Shown: piece after piece, positions 28,942-36,703 of the stretch
Position numbering within the stretch: position 1 is the stretch's first letter
Layout: each line of letters begins with the position of its first letter
DNA from: Lactococcus garvieae
GTDB lineage: Bacteria > Bacillota > Bacilli > Lactobacillales > Streptococcaceae
Reading direction: 5' to 3'
NCBI RefSeq assembly: GCF_016027715.1
Contig: NZ_CP065691.1
Span: 496,001 to 560,000 of the forward strand
DNA: 64,000 nt
Translations under genes and position numbers: made by a program
Notes under the pieces: model-generated
What the model saw: only the letters and a program-made list of their open reading frames with translations
What the model was told of the DNA's origin: nothing
Databases searched by the model: none

Positions 28942-29739
28942 ATGAGAGAAGATATTTTTATACTAATTGAATCACACCGTTTAGAATTAACCTATGTTGA
29001 GGAAATAATCGCTAATTATTTTATAAGCAAAAGGGCGCCTCTGAATATAGATAAATTAGCACAAACTTTAGCTGTTTCTAAGGCATCCATTACACGATTT
29101 TGCAAAAAAATAGGATTAGATAATTATAAAGAATTAATGTTTTTGTACAATCTTTCTTTAGACAAAAAAGAAGAGCCATCGATTTCATCAGCGGTGACCG
29201 CTATCTACCATGCCTTAGCCACACGAAGTGATAATACTTATTCTGAAGCTGAAGTGGATAAACTTTGTGCTTTGATAAAGAATCACAATATTATCCATTT
29301 CTTTGGTAAGGGATTTAATAGCTATACAGGAGCTGATTTTTCCTTCAAGTTTTCGCGCTTTGGAAAATATGTCCGTGTAATCTCGGAGGAAAAATCAATT
29401 TTAATGTCCGCAGAGTTTGCACGTGAGGGGGAGATGATTCTCGTGGCTTCCTTAAGAGGAAACGACCGTAATCTCTTAGAAGCAATGACGATAACAAAGG
29501 GAAAAAATATCCCCACAGCACTTATAACTTCTAATCCGAACTCACACTTGATAAAACAAGCAGACATCACTTTGCTCTCAGCTGGCCTTACGCATGAAGA
29601 ATCGATAGGAAATATCTCTCCGCAAATTCCGATTCTGATTCAACTCGATATACTTTACGAGCGTTATCTTCATCTCTTTTCTGATTCTGTAAAGAAATGG
29701 CTAAAATCAGAAGAAATTTTACATAAAAATAAAAAATAA
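28942..29739 (+). CDS. RpiR family transcriptional regulator
   Basis: 265 residues. N-terminal HTH: LNIDKLAQTLAVSKASITRF (about 35-54); C-terminal SIS sugar-phosphate-binding domain around 110-240 (NIIHFFGKGFNSYTGADF). RpiR proteins sense phosphosugars. Within the operon, 9 nt after GH38 and 12 nt before GH1, so it is most likely the local regulator. AAGGAAAAAGC precedes ATG. Confidence 0.88.
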   Translation: MREDIFILIESHRLELTYVEEIIANYFISKRAPLNIDKLAQTLAVSKASITRFCKKIGLDNYKELMFLYNLSLDKKEEPSISSAVTAIYHALATRSDNTYSEAEVDKLCALIKNHNIIHFFGKGFNSYTGADFSFKFSRFGKYVRVISEEKSILMSAEFAREGEMILVASLRGNDRNLLEAMTITKGKNIPTALITSNPNSHLIKQADITLLSAGLTHEESIGNISPQIPILIQLDILYERYLHLFSDSVKKWLKSEEILHKNKK

Positions 29740-29751
29740 GAAGGTTTAAAA

Positions 29752-31131
29752 ATGAAAAAATTTCCCGAAGGCTTTTTGTGGGGCTCTGCCTTATCAGGGC
29801 CACAAACGGAAGGCTATTCTTTGAAAGAAGGAAAATCAGCTTCTACTTGGGACTACTGGTTTAAAGAAAGTCCTGAAAAGTTTAATGAAGACCAAGGGCC
29901 AGAAATGACCTCTAATCTTTATGAATATTATCCTGAGGATTGTCAACGAATGAAAGCTATCGGCTTAAATTCTATCCGAACTTCGATACAGTGGACCCGA
30001 CTGCTCCCTGACGGAAAGACAGTCAATCCTAAGGCCGTAGCTTTCTATAGAGACTACTTTAAAAAAATGAAAGAAAATGGCGTACAACCTATCATCAATC
30101 TTTTTCATTTTGACATGCCGATGTGGCTGATGGAGAAAGGAGGCTGGGAAACACGAGAAGCAGTTGAGGCTTTTACTTTTTATGCTAAAACAGCTTTTGA
30201 ATGCTTTGGCGATTTGGTTCAAAATTGGACGACATTCAATGAGCCAATGGTTCATGTGGAATGTGGTTATTTGCAAGGCTTTCATTATCCTGCCATTGTT
30301 GACTTAAAAAAGGCAGTACAAGTCGGCTATCATACATTAATGGCTCATGTAAAAGCTGTTCAAGAATTTAGGAAAGTTTTACCTAATGGTTCTATCGGAA
30401 TCATTCTCAACGTTTCTCCAAGTTATGCACGAAGTACATCCGTCGCAGACTTAGAAGCTAAAAAAGCAGCCGATTTGCTCAATACAAAGAGTTTTCTTGA
30501 TCCAACAGTACTTGGAGAGCTTAATCAAGATTTGGTTGAGCTTCTCCAAAAGCATCAACTCCTACCTGAAATTCTGCCAGAAGACCGAAAAGAGATAGCG
30601 GAAAATACCGTTGACTTTATTGGTTTAAATTATTATCAGCCAAGCCGAGTTCAAGCACCAGAGAATGCAGAATTTCCTGCAAAAAACTTAGATGATTTTT
30701 ATCAACCTTATGACTGGCCCGAAAAGAAAATAAACCCTTATCGAGGTTGGGAGATTTATCCTCAAGCTATCTATGATGTGGCTATGATGATGAAAAACGA
30801 ATACCATAATCTTCCGTGGTTTGTAAGTGAAAATGGTATGGGAGTAGCCGATGAAGAACGATTTATGGATGAGTCGGGCATGATACAAGACGATTACCGT
30901 ATTGATTTTATGAAAGATCATCTCAACTATCTTCATCAAGCTATTGAAGAAGGGAGCAATTGTTTTGGCTACCACACGTGGACTTTTCTTGACTGTTGGT
31001 CTTGGCTAAATGGTTATCGCAACCGTTATGGATTTTACAGGGTTGATTTGGAGGATAATTATAAGCGTGCCGTGAAAAAGAGTGGGATTTGGTATAAAAA
31101 ACTAAGTGAGAATAATGGATATGAAGCATAA
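29752..31131 (+). CDS. GH1 glycosidase (probable 6-phospho-beta-glucosidase)
   Basis: 459 residues. Both catalytic residues of retaining GH1 enzymes are present: acid/base Glu164 in TFNEP and nucleophile Glu360 in FVSENGMG. Cytoplasmic, with no signal peptide. Being downstream of a PTS it may act on a phosphorylated beta-glycoside, though the usual Ser-Lys-Tyr phosphate-binding pattern near the C-terminus is not obvious, so a non-phosphorylated substrate is possible. AGAAGG precedes ATG; it overlaps the ROK gene. Confidence 0.87.
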   Translation: MKKFPEGFLWGSALSGPQTEGYSLKEGKSASTWDYWFKESPEKFNEDQGPEMTSNLYEYYPEDCQRMKAIGLNSIRTSIQWTRLLPDGKTVNPKAVAFYRDYFKKMKENGVQPIINLFHFDMPMWLMEKGGWETREAVEAFTFYAKTAFECFGDLVQNWTTFNEPMVHVECGYLQGFHYPAIVDLKKAVQVGYHTLMAHVKAVQEFRKVLPNGSIGIILNVSPSYARSTSVADLEAKKAADLLNTKSFLDPTVLGELNQDLVELLQKHQLLPEILPEDRKEIAENTVDFIGLNYYQPSRVQAPENAEFPAKNLDDFYQPYDWPEKKINPYRGWEIYPQAIYDVAMMMKNEYHNLPWFVSENGMGVADEERFMDESGMIQDDYRIDFMKDHLNYLHQAIEEGSNCFGYHTWTFLDCWSWLNGYRNRYGFYRVDLEDNYKRAVKKSGIWYKKLSENNGYEA

Positions 31132-32011
31132 GGGACAGAATCTAGTAGTTTTTGATATTGGGGGAACAGCTGTAAAGTATGGATTATGGGATGGAAAAAA
31201 TCTTTTAAAAAATTCTTCTTTCCCCACACCTTCAAGTTTTGTAAAACTTGCTGCGCAAATGAAGCTTATAATAGAGGAATTTTCTCCCGTTCAAGGTGTC
31301 GCTATCTCTTCTCCAGGTGCTGTAAATAGCATCACGAGGAGAATCGAGGGAGTGAGTGCTGTACCTTATCTTCACAATCGCCCCATATTTGATGAACTTG
31401 AAGAGATGTTTAACCTGCCTGTTTCGATAGAAAATGATGCAAATTGTGCCGGTATTTGTGAAATTGACTATGGTGCGGGTAAGGAAGCACAAAATGCTGT
31501 CTTTATAGTTATAGGTACTGGAGTTGGCGGAGCAATCTTTATTAATCGCAGACTTTATAAAGGTTCCCATCTTTTTGCTGGTGAATTTGGGCTAATGAAA
31601 GATATTAGAAATAAAACTTTTAGTGAAACTGGTCCCTTGGTTAAGGCAGCAGAGTTATATCAAAAAGAAACAGGGAAGAAAATTTCTGGTAAAGAATTAT
31701 TCGAATTAAAAGACCGTAAGGATTCCTTTGCTAACTTGCTGATAGAAAATATGATGGAGAATATTTCTGATTATTTGTATAACATCCAAGTCTCACTTGA
31801 TCCAGATACCATTGTTGTCGGTGGCGGTATGTCAGCTCGGGATGATTTAGCAACTGTTTTACAGGAAAAGTTATTTGAGCGCCTTGAAAATAACGACGTA
31901 GAGAAAATTATGCCTAAAATTTATAGATGCCAATACCTGAATAATGCGAATCTGATTGGTGCTGCCCTGAATTTCAAAAATTGTTTTGAGAACGGCCCTG
32001 AGATAATTTGA
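31115..32011 (+). CDS. ROK family sugar kinase (no zinc motif)
   Basis: 298 residues from ATG 31115. The ATP phosphate loop is VVFDIGGTAVKYG and the second glycine loop VIGTGVGGAIFINRRLYKG (split: IGTGVGG). The catalytic Asp is in ENDANCAG. The Cys-x-Cys-G-x2-Gly-Cys zinc motif of most ROK kinases is missing, as in beta-glucoside kinases (BglK). It probably phosphorylates a sugar freed or imported by this locus. The start overlaps GH1 by 17 nt; ATG 31121 is also possible. Confidence 0.85.
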   Translation: MDMKHKGQNLVVFDIGGTAVKYGLWDGKNLLKNSSFPTPSSFVKLAAQMKLIIEEFSPVQGVAISSPGAVNSITRRIEGVSAVPYLHNRPIFDELEEMFNLPVSIENDANCAGICEIDYGAGKEAQNAVFIVIGTGVGGAIFINRRLYKGSHLFAGEFGLMKDIRNKTFSETGPLVKAAELYQKETGKKISGKELFELKDRKDSFANLLIENMMENISDYLYNIQVSLDPDTIVVGGGMSARDDLATVLQEKLFERLENNDVEKIMPKIYRCQYLNNANLIGAALNFKNCFENGPEII

Positions 32012-32036
32012 CAATAAGAGAGAGACTGGGTATACT
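32008..32036 (+). promoter_or_regulatory. Promoter of DUF2200 gene
   Basis: Perfect TTGACA (32008-32013) overlapping the ROK stop codon, 17-base spacer, TATACT (32031-32036). Confidence 0.85.
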
Positions 32037-32094
32037 AAAAACAAGCAAGTAGCGACAAAAGTTCAACTCTGATTAAAGAGCAAAGAGGTAAACT

Positions 32095-32430
32095 ATGGCA
32101 AATATCGACCGTGTAAAACAGATGAAATTCGAGACAATTTATCCGCTTTACTTAGCAAAAGTTGAAAAAAAGGGGCGAAGTAAAGAAGAACTGGATGACA
32201 TTTTAACCTGGCTAACCGGTTATGAAAAGCCCGGACAACTCACTGGAAGCCTGAGCCAGCTGATTGAAAATCAATCTTTTAATAGTGCGGCTACTCAAAT
32301 TACAGGACTCATTTGTGGCATCCGTGTAGAAGAAATAGAAGATAGCTTCATGCAAAAACTTCGCTACATGGATAAGGTAGTAGACGAACTTGCCAAGGGT
32401 AAAAGTCTGGAAAAAATAAAAAGGCAATAA
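32095..32430 (+). CDS. DUF2200 family protein
   Basis: 111 residues, soluble. It matches the DUF2200 family (FETIYPLYLAKVEKKGRSKEEL, then ILTWLTGY and VDELAKGKSLEKI); function unknown. AGAGGTAAACT precedes ATG 32095. It has its own strong promoter and stands apart from the upstream sugar operon. No terminator is clear before the ATPase riboswitch. Confidence 0.8.
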   Translation: MANIDRVKQMKFETIYPLYLAKVEKKGRSKEELDDILTWLTGYEKPGQLTGSLSQLIENQSFNSAATQITGLICGIRVEEIEDSFMQKLRYMDKVVDELAKGKSLEKIKRQ

Positions 32431-32481
32431 TAAAAAAAGATAAAATATCTTAATTTTACTTGGTCTGTGGAGATGAGATTC

Positions 32482-32510
32482 TTGCATTTAACAGAGGAAT
32501 TTGTTATCAT
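32482..32510 (+). promoter_or_regulatory. Promoter of Mn2+ ATPase transcript
   Basis: TTGCAT (32482-32487), 17-base spacer, TATCAT (32505-32510) with TG at the extended -10 position. Confidence 0.65.
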
Positions 32511-32538
32511 GAAGTAACAATAATGAATATGAATTCCC

Positions 32539-32670
32539 AAAGGGGAGTAGCGTCGGTGTAAGCCGAAACAAAGTCGTCATTACGTGAGCATTATACTCAC
32601 CGGCTTTGTTGACATGAATATGCATGTTTAGCAAGACCTTTGCCATTTTTTTGGCAGGGGTCTTTTATTA
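32539..32670 (+). promoter_or_regulatory. yybP-ykoY manganese riboswitch with terminator platform
   Basis: AAAGGGGAGTAGCGTCGG, ACAAAGTCGTCA, TGAGC..CTCACCGGCTTTGTTG and GCAAGACCTTT reproduce the conserved core of the Lactococcus lactis yybP-ykoY Mn2+ riboswitch. P1 pairs AAAGG (32539-32543) with CCTTT (32637-32641). The same CCTTT belongs to a terminator, 32633-32645 pairing with 32652-32664, then TTTT. Mn2+ binding should stabilise P1 and prevent termination, turning the exporter on. Confidence 0.95.
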
Positions 32671-32696
32671 TTCAAATATTGAAAAAAGGAGCTAAA

Positions 32697-35372
32697 ATGG
32701 AATTCTATAATAAAGAAACTGAACTTGTCCTTGTCGAGTTGCAGGCTTCAGCTGAAGGTTTGACGGAGCAAGAAGTCAAAGCGAGACAGGAGCGAGATGG
32801 CTTTAATGAATTAAAGAGTAAAGACAAAGTTCCCACTTGGAAAATATTACTCGATACTTTTAAAGATCCTATGGTTATTGTCTTACTGATTGTTACCATG
32901 GTTCAGCTTGCTTTAGGGGAAGTAGTGGAAGCCTGTATCATCCTTGGGGTGGTATTGATCAGTTCTATTGTGACTGTGATTCAGACGAAAAAGGCGGAAA
33001 GTTCATTGGATGCCTTGAAGCAGATTTCTGCTCCACATGCAAAAGTGGCGCGTGGTGGAGAAAAGATTACGATTCCTGCACGTGAGTTGGTTGTTGGCGA
33101 TCTTGTTTTACTTGAAGCGGGGGATTTTGTTCCAGCAGATGGGCGCATCCTAACCTGTAAGAGCCTTCGAGTGGAAGAAGGTATGCTGACAGGTGAGTCA
33201 GAAGCTGTTGAAAAAACAGATGAAGCTCTTGAAGGCGAACTTCCTTTAGGTGATCGTAAGAATATGCTTTACAGTGGTGCACTCACAGTCTATGGACGTG
33301 GTGAATTCATCGTTACAGGTATAGGGAGTCAGACTGAGATAGGTAAGATTGCTACCTTGCTTGAAACTGCCGAAGAGAAACAAACTCCTCTGCAATTGAA
33401 GCTGGAAAAATTCAGTAAGCAACTTGGTATTGCGATTTTGATTCTTTCCGTAGCTATCTTTGCTATTCAAGCTGCTCGTATCTTCCTTGCTGGAGATGGT
33501 GCAAATATTGAAGTGAAGATGTTGGATGCTTTCATGTTTGCGGTAGCAGTAGCGGTAGCAGCTATACCAGAAGCCCTTTCTTCAATCGTTACAATCGTGC
33601 TTTCCGTAGGTACGAATAAAATGGCTAAGCAGCATGCGATTATTCGTAAGTTGCCTGCTGTAGAAACATTAGGTTCTACAAGTGTTATCTGTACAGACAA
33701 AACGGGAACATTGACCCAAAATAAAATGACTGTTGTCGATTACTTCTTACCTGGCGATAAAAAAGAGAGCTTCCCCGATCAACCCGAAGCTTGGACAAAT
33801 GACGAAGCTCGTCTCATTCAAGCAGCTGTTCTTTGTAATGACTCTAGTATAAACGAGGATGGCCAAGAACTTGGTGATCCGACTGAAGTTGCTCTTATTG
33901 CTTTCAGTAACAAAGTAGGTAAACCTTATAAGGAGGTACGTGAGGCTTATCCGCGCTTAGCAGAACTACCTTTCGACTCTGATCGTAAACTCATGTCTAC
34001 TATTAACCTTATTGATGATGCAAAACTTATGCTCACTAAAGGTGGTCCTGATGTCGTGTTTGCACGTTGTAGCAAAGTGCTTATCAACGGTGAAGTAAAA
34101 GAGTTTACCGAGGAATTAAAAGCAGAATTCCAAAAAGAAAACGAAGCATTCAGTAATAAAGCTTTACGTGTCTTGGCCTATGCCTATAAACCTTTAGGAC
34201 AAGACAAAGAAGTTTTGGATCTGGAAGATGAAAATGAACTTATCTTGATTGGTTTGACAGCCATGATCGATCCGCCACGTGAAGCTGTTTATGCCTCAAT
34301 TGTTGAAGCGAAAAAAGCGGGTATCCGTACAGTTATGATTACCGGAGACCACAAAACAACTGCTCGAGCGATTGGTCAAGATATCGGTCTCTTTGGTGAA
34401 AATGATATCGCTGTTACAGGGCAAGAACTTGATGCCATGTCTGAACAAGAGTTGGACGATAATTTGGCTAAAATTTCAGTCTATGCGCGTGTATCACCAG
34501 AAAACAAAATCCGTATCGTTCGTGCTTGGCAGAAAAAAGCCAAAGTTACAGCCATGACGGGTGATGGAGTAAATGATGCGCCAGCCTTGAAACAAGCCAA
34601 TATCGGTATTGCTATGGGTTCAGGTACTGACGTTGCAAAAGATGCCTCATCAATGATTCTGACCGATGACAACTTTGTTTCTATAGTTAATGCAGTGGCT
34701 GTTGGTCGTACTGTCTATGAGAATATTAAAAAATCAATTGGTTACTTGTTCTCTGGTAACTTAGGGGCGATTATCACTATCGTATTTGCCTTGATTATGA
34801 ACTGGGCTAGTCCTTTTACAGCTCTGCAACTGCTCTTTATCAATCTGGTTAACGACTCTGTTCCAGCTATTGCTTTAGGTATGGAAAAGGCTGAGCCAAA
34901 CGTGATGAATAAAAAACCACGTCCTTCTAACGAAGGTATCTTCGAAGGTGGCCTGATGGCAAGTGTTGCTGTACGTGGTTCTTTGATTGGTATAGCAGCT
35001 ATCATCTCTCAATACATTGGTATGCAAGTTTCAAATGAGTTGGGTGTGGCTATGGCCTTCACAACCTTGATTTTGGCACGTAGCTTACAAACATTTACAG
35101 CTCGTTCAAACTCTCAAACTATCATTTCTTTAGGACTCTTTTCTAATAAGTATGTCCTAGGAGCAGTCGCTTTCTGTTTGGGTCTCTATAGTTTGACAAC
35201 CTTACCTTTCACACGTGAGTTCTTCAGCATTCCAGCAAGTTTTGACATGAATCACTGGTTGTTGGCAGCAGGCCTTGCCTTGGCTGCAGTTATCATGATG
35301 GAAATCATTAAAGCACTTCGTGTTCTTACGAGCCAGAAAAAAGCTAAAGTAAGTATTAAAAAGTTAGGATAA
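32697..35372 (+). CDS. P-type cation-transporting ATPase, Mn2+ (Ca2+-type) exporter, YoaB-like
   Basis: 891 residues, P2A-type. Phosphorylated Asp334 in CTDKTGTLTQ, TGES (165-168) in the actuator domain, MTGDGVNDAPALK hinge, and metal-site residues PEAL (291-294) in helix 4 and NLVNDSVPA in helix 6. Control by a Mn2+ riboswitch and similarity to L. lactis YoaB argue for manganese export at the plasma membrane; calcium transport cannot be excluded. AAAGGAG precedes ATG 32697, and upstream codons are inside the terminator. Confidence 0.92.
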   Translation: MEFYNKETELVLVELQASAEGLTEQEVKARQERDGFNELKSKDKVPTWKILLDTFKDPMVIVLLIVTMVQLALGEVVEACIILGVVLISSIVTVIQTKKAESSLDALKQISAPHAKVARGGEKITIPARELVVGDLVLLEAGDFVPADGRILTCKSLRVEEGMLTGESEAVEKTDEALEGELPLGDRKNMLYSGALTVYGRGEFIVTGIGSQTEIGKIATLLETAEEKQTPLQLKLEKFSKQLGIAILILSVAIFAIQAARIFLAGDGANIEVKMLDAFMFAVAVAVAAIPEALSSIVTIVLSVGTNKMAKQHAIIRKLPAVETLGSTSVICTDKTGTLTQNKMTVVDYFLPGDKKESFPDQPEAWTNDEARLIQAAVLCNDSSINEDGQELGDPTEVALIAFSNKVGKPYKEVREAYPRLAELPFDSDRKLMSTINLIDDAKLMLTKGGPDVVFARCSKVLINGEVKEFTEELKAEFQKENEAFSNKALRVLAYAYKPLGQDKEVLDLEDENELILIGLTAMIDPPREAVYASIVEAKKAGIRTVMITGDHKTTARAIGQDIGLFGENDIAVTGQELDAMSEQELDDNLAKISVYARVSPENKIRIVRAWQKKAKVTAMTGDGVNDAPALKQANIGIAMGSGTDVAKDASSMILTDDNFVSIVNAVAVGRTVYENIKKSIGYLFSGNLGAIITIVFALIMNWASPFTALQLLFINLVNDSVPAIALGMEKAEPNVMNKKPRPSNEGIFEGGLMASVAVRGSLIGIAAIISQYIGMQVSNELGVAMAFTTLILARSLQTFTARSNSQTIISLGLFSNKYVLGAVAFCLGLYSLTTLPFTREFFSIPASFDMNHWLLAAGLALAAVIMMEIIKALRVLTSQKKAKVSIKKLG

Positions 35373-35403
35373 ATAGAAGCTAATAAAACTTGAATTCAAA
35401 TAA

Positions 35404-35433
35404 AAAACTCTAGTGTCATCACTAGGTTTTTTT
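35404..35433 (+). terminator. Bidirectional terminator between ATPase and menA-like gene
   Basis: AAAAAACTCTAGTG, loop TCAT, CACTAGGTTTTTTT. A runs on one side and T on the other let it serve both convergent genes; the minus gene's stop is at its edge. Confidence 0.88.
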
Positions 35434-36373
35434 ATTTGAAGAAGATGCCGAGGAGAAGAGTTAGAGCTAAACTCCCATTATAGAGCACTAAATTTTTGAT
35501 TTGGTAATGAAACGTTTCGCTTTTTACTTGTTTTTTCAGGAATTTTTTCATGTTAGGTATTAATTCAAAGAGGATGATCAGCATTAAAACTGACCAAAGC
35601 GGTAATATTTCTAAGAAGATGGCGAATGCCACACAAATCAGAGGAATAAGATACATAACTTTGTAAAGCACAAGACTAGCAGGTACTTTGAGATAGTAAG
35701 GCAAGATATAGCGCTGATTACGGATATCCTGTTCTAAGTCGCAAATATTATCTGAAAGCATAACATTGAAATTTTGACAAAAGCACACAATACCTACTAA
35801 AACTATCGGTAGAAGCTGTGAAAAATCCCAAGTCCAGTTCATTTTCCACCCGTCAAATTGAATAAAGAAATACTGAAGATTATAAGAATTAATATAGACA
35901 GCTAGGAAAAAACCGAAGAAACCTTCACAAAGTCCAGCTAAAGCCTCGCCTAAAGGAAAACGGCTAAAAGCAAATGGACCATATGTGTAGAAGATAGCGA
36001 TAAGGAAACAAAGCCCACCTATGGGTAAAATGGCTAAGTTAGTGATAGCCAGTACAGCTATTCCGACGAGCACATCAATGGCTAAGAGAAAAAGGCATAT
36101 TTTCATTGCGAAGGCAGGACTAATATTACGATTACTGATAATATTTTGGTGCACTTTATACTCTGGGTCTAATGCTTTATGATAATCCATGAGGTTATTC
36201 CAAGCAGAAACAAAAAGATTGATGGCTGCGAGACCTATTAAAAAAAGGAGTGTGGGCCAAAAATGAAACGATTGAAAGTACCAAAGTGAGAACATAATTC
36301 CTGCGAGGGGGGAAAGAAGAGCTACAGGCAGGGTTTGTATCCGAGTAAAATTAAGAAAAGTTTTGAAGTTCAT
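35432..36373 (-). CDS. menA: UbiA-type prenyltransferase, probable MenA
   Basis: 313 residues with eight to nine membrane helices. The two Asp-rich prenyl-diphosphate sites are NLMDYHKALD (about 62-71; first position Asn) and DNICDLEQD (about 206-214). FTRIQTLPVALLSPLAG is the typical MenA start. It would attach the isoprenoid tail to 1,4-dihydroxy-2-naphthoate for menaquinone. Other men genes are not in the window, so substrate is by family. The extended -10 box lies 6 nt before ATG with no ribosome site, suggesting a leaderless mRNA. Confidence 0.82.
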   Translation of the reverse strand: MNFKTFLNFTRIQTLPVALLSPLAGIMFSLWYFQSFHFWPTLLFLIGLAAINLFVSAWNNLMDYHKALDPEYKVHQNIISNRNISPAFAMKICLFLLAIDVLVGIAVLAITNLAILPIGGLCFLIAIFYTYGPFAFSRFPLGEALAGLCEGFFGFFLAVYINSYNLQYFFIQFDGWKMNWTWDFSQLLPIVLVGIVCFCQNFNVMLSDNICDLEQDIRNQRYILPYYLKVPASLVLYKVMYLIPLICVAFAIFLEILPLWSVLMLIILFELIPNMKKFLKKQVKSETFHYQIKNLVLYNGSLALTLLLGIFFK

Positions 36374-36379
36374 AAAAAA

Positions 36380-36388
36380 ATTATAGCA
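36380..36388 (-). promoter_or_regulatory. Extended -10 box of menA, leaderless geometry
   Basis: Read on the minus strand: TGCTATAAT, six T, then ATG. The start of transcription should fall on or within a base or two of the ATG. No Shine-Dalgarno and no alternative start upstream in frame. Confidence 0.7.
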
Positions 36389-36424
36389 TAAATTAAAACT
36401 TGACTTTTCTTCTGTAACATCATG

Positions 36425-36433
36425 TGCTATACT
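36425..36433 (+). promoter_or_regulatory. Extended -10 promoter of 42-residue membrane protein gene
   Basis: TGCTATACT (36425-36433). TTGACT (36400-36405) is 22 bases upstream, too far for a normal -35. Confidence 0.5.
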
Positions 36434-36498
36434 TTGGATTTTATCCTTTACATATTGTGCAAAATATGGTCTAATTATTATATTAAATTAGAGGTGAA

Positions 36499-36627
36499 AT
36501 GATGAAAGATAAGAAGAAAGAAGAGTGGTTAACAGGCCCTGGTTTAGTTGTTTTAGTGATTATGTCACCTATCGTGGTGATTCTTACTGTACAAGCACTG
36601 ACTGCACTTTATATGTTTTTATCATAA
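36499..36627 (+). CDS. Small single-span membrane protein (42 aa)
   Basis: Begins MMKDKKKEEWLTGPG, a charged cytoplasmic start, followed by one hydrophobic span from about residue 15 to 41 (VVLVIMSPIVVILTV). GAGGTGAA lies before the paired ATGs (36499, 36502). A promoter upstream and a tight terminator downstream bracket it exactly, supporting a real gene. I recognise no family. Possible roles include modulating a membrane complex, but nothing in the sequence says so. Located between menA and the GC-rich exported protein. Confidence 0.72.
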   Translation: MMKDKKKEEWLTGPGLVVLVIMSPIVVILTVQALTALYMFLS

Positions 36628-36642
36628 TTACGGTGACATTTT

Positions 36643-36667
36643 ACTTCCCTAGAGGGAAGTTTTTTTG
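36643..36667 (+). terminator. Terminator after the 42-residue gene
   Basis: ACTTCCCT-AG-AGGGAAGT (36643-36660), then TTTTTT. Confidence 0.92.
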
Positions 36668-36703
36668 CCTTTTGTCCTTTAAGTGGGATGGTATATCTAA
36701 GAA

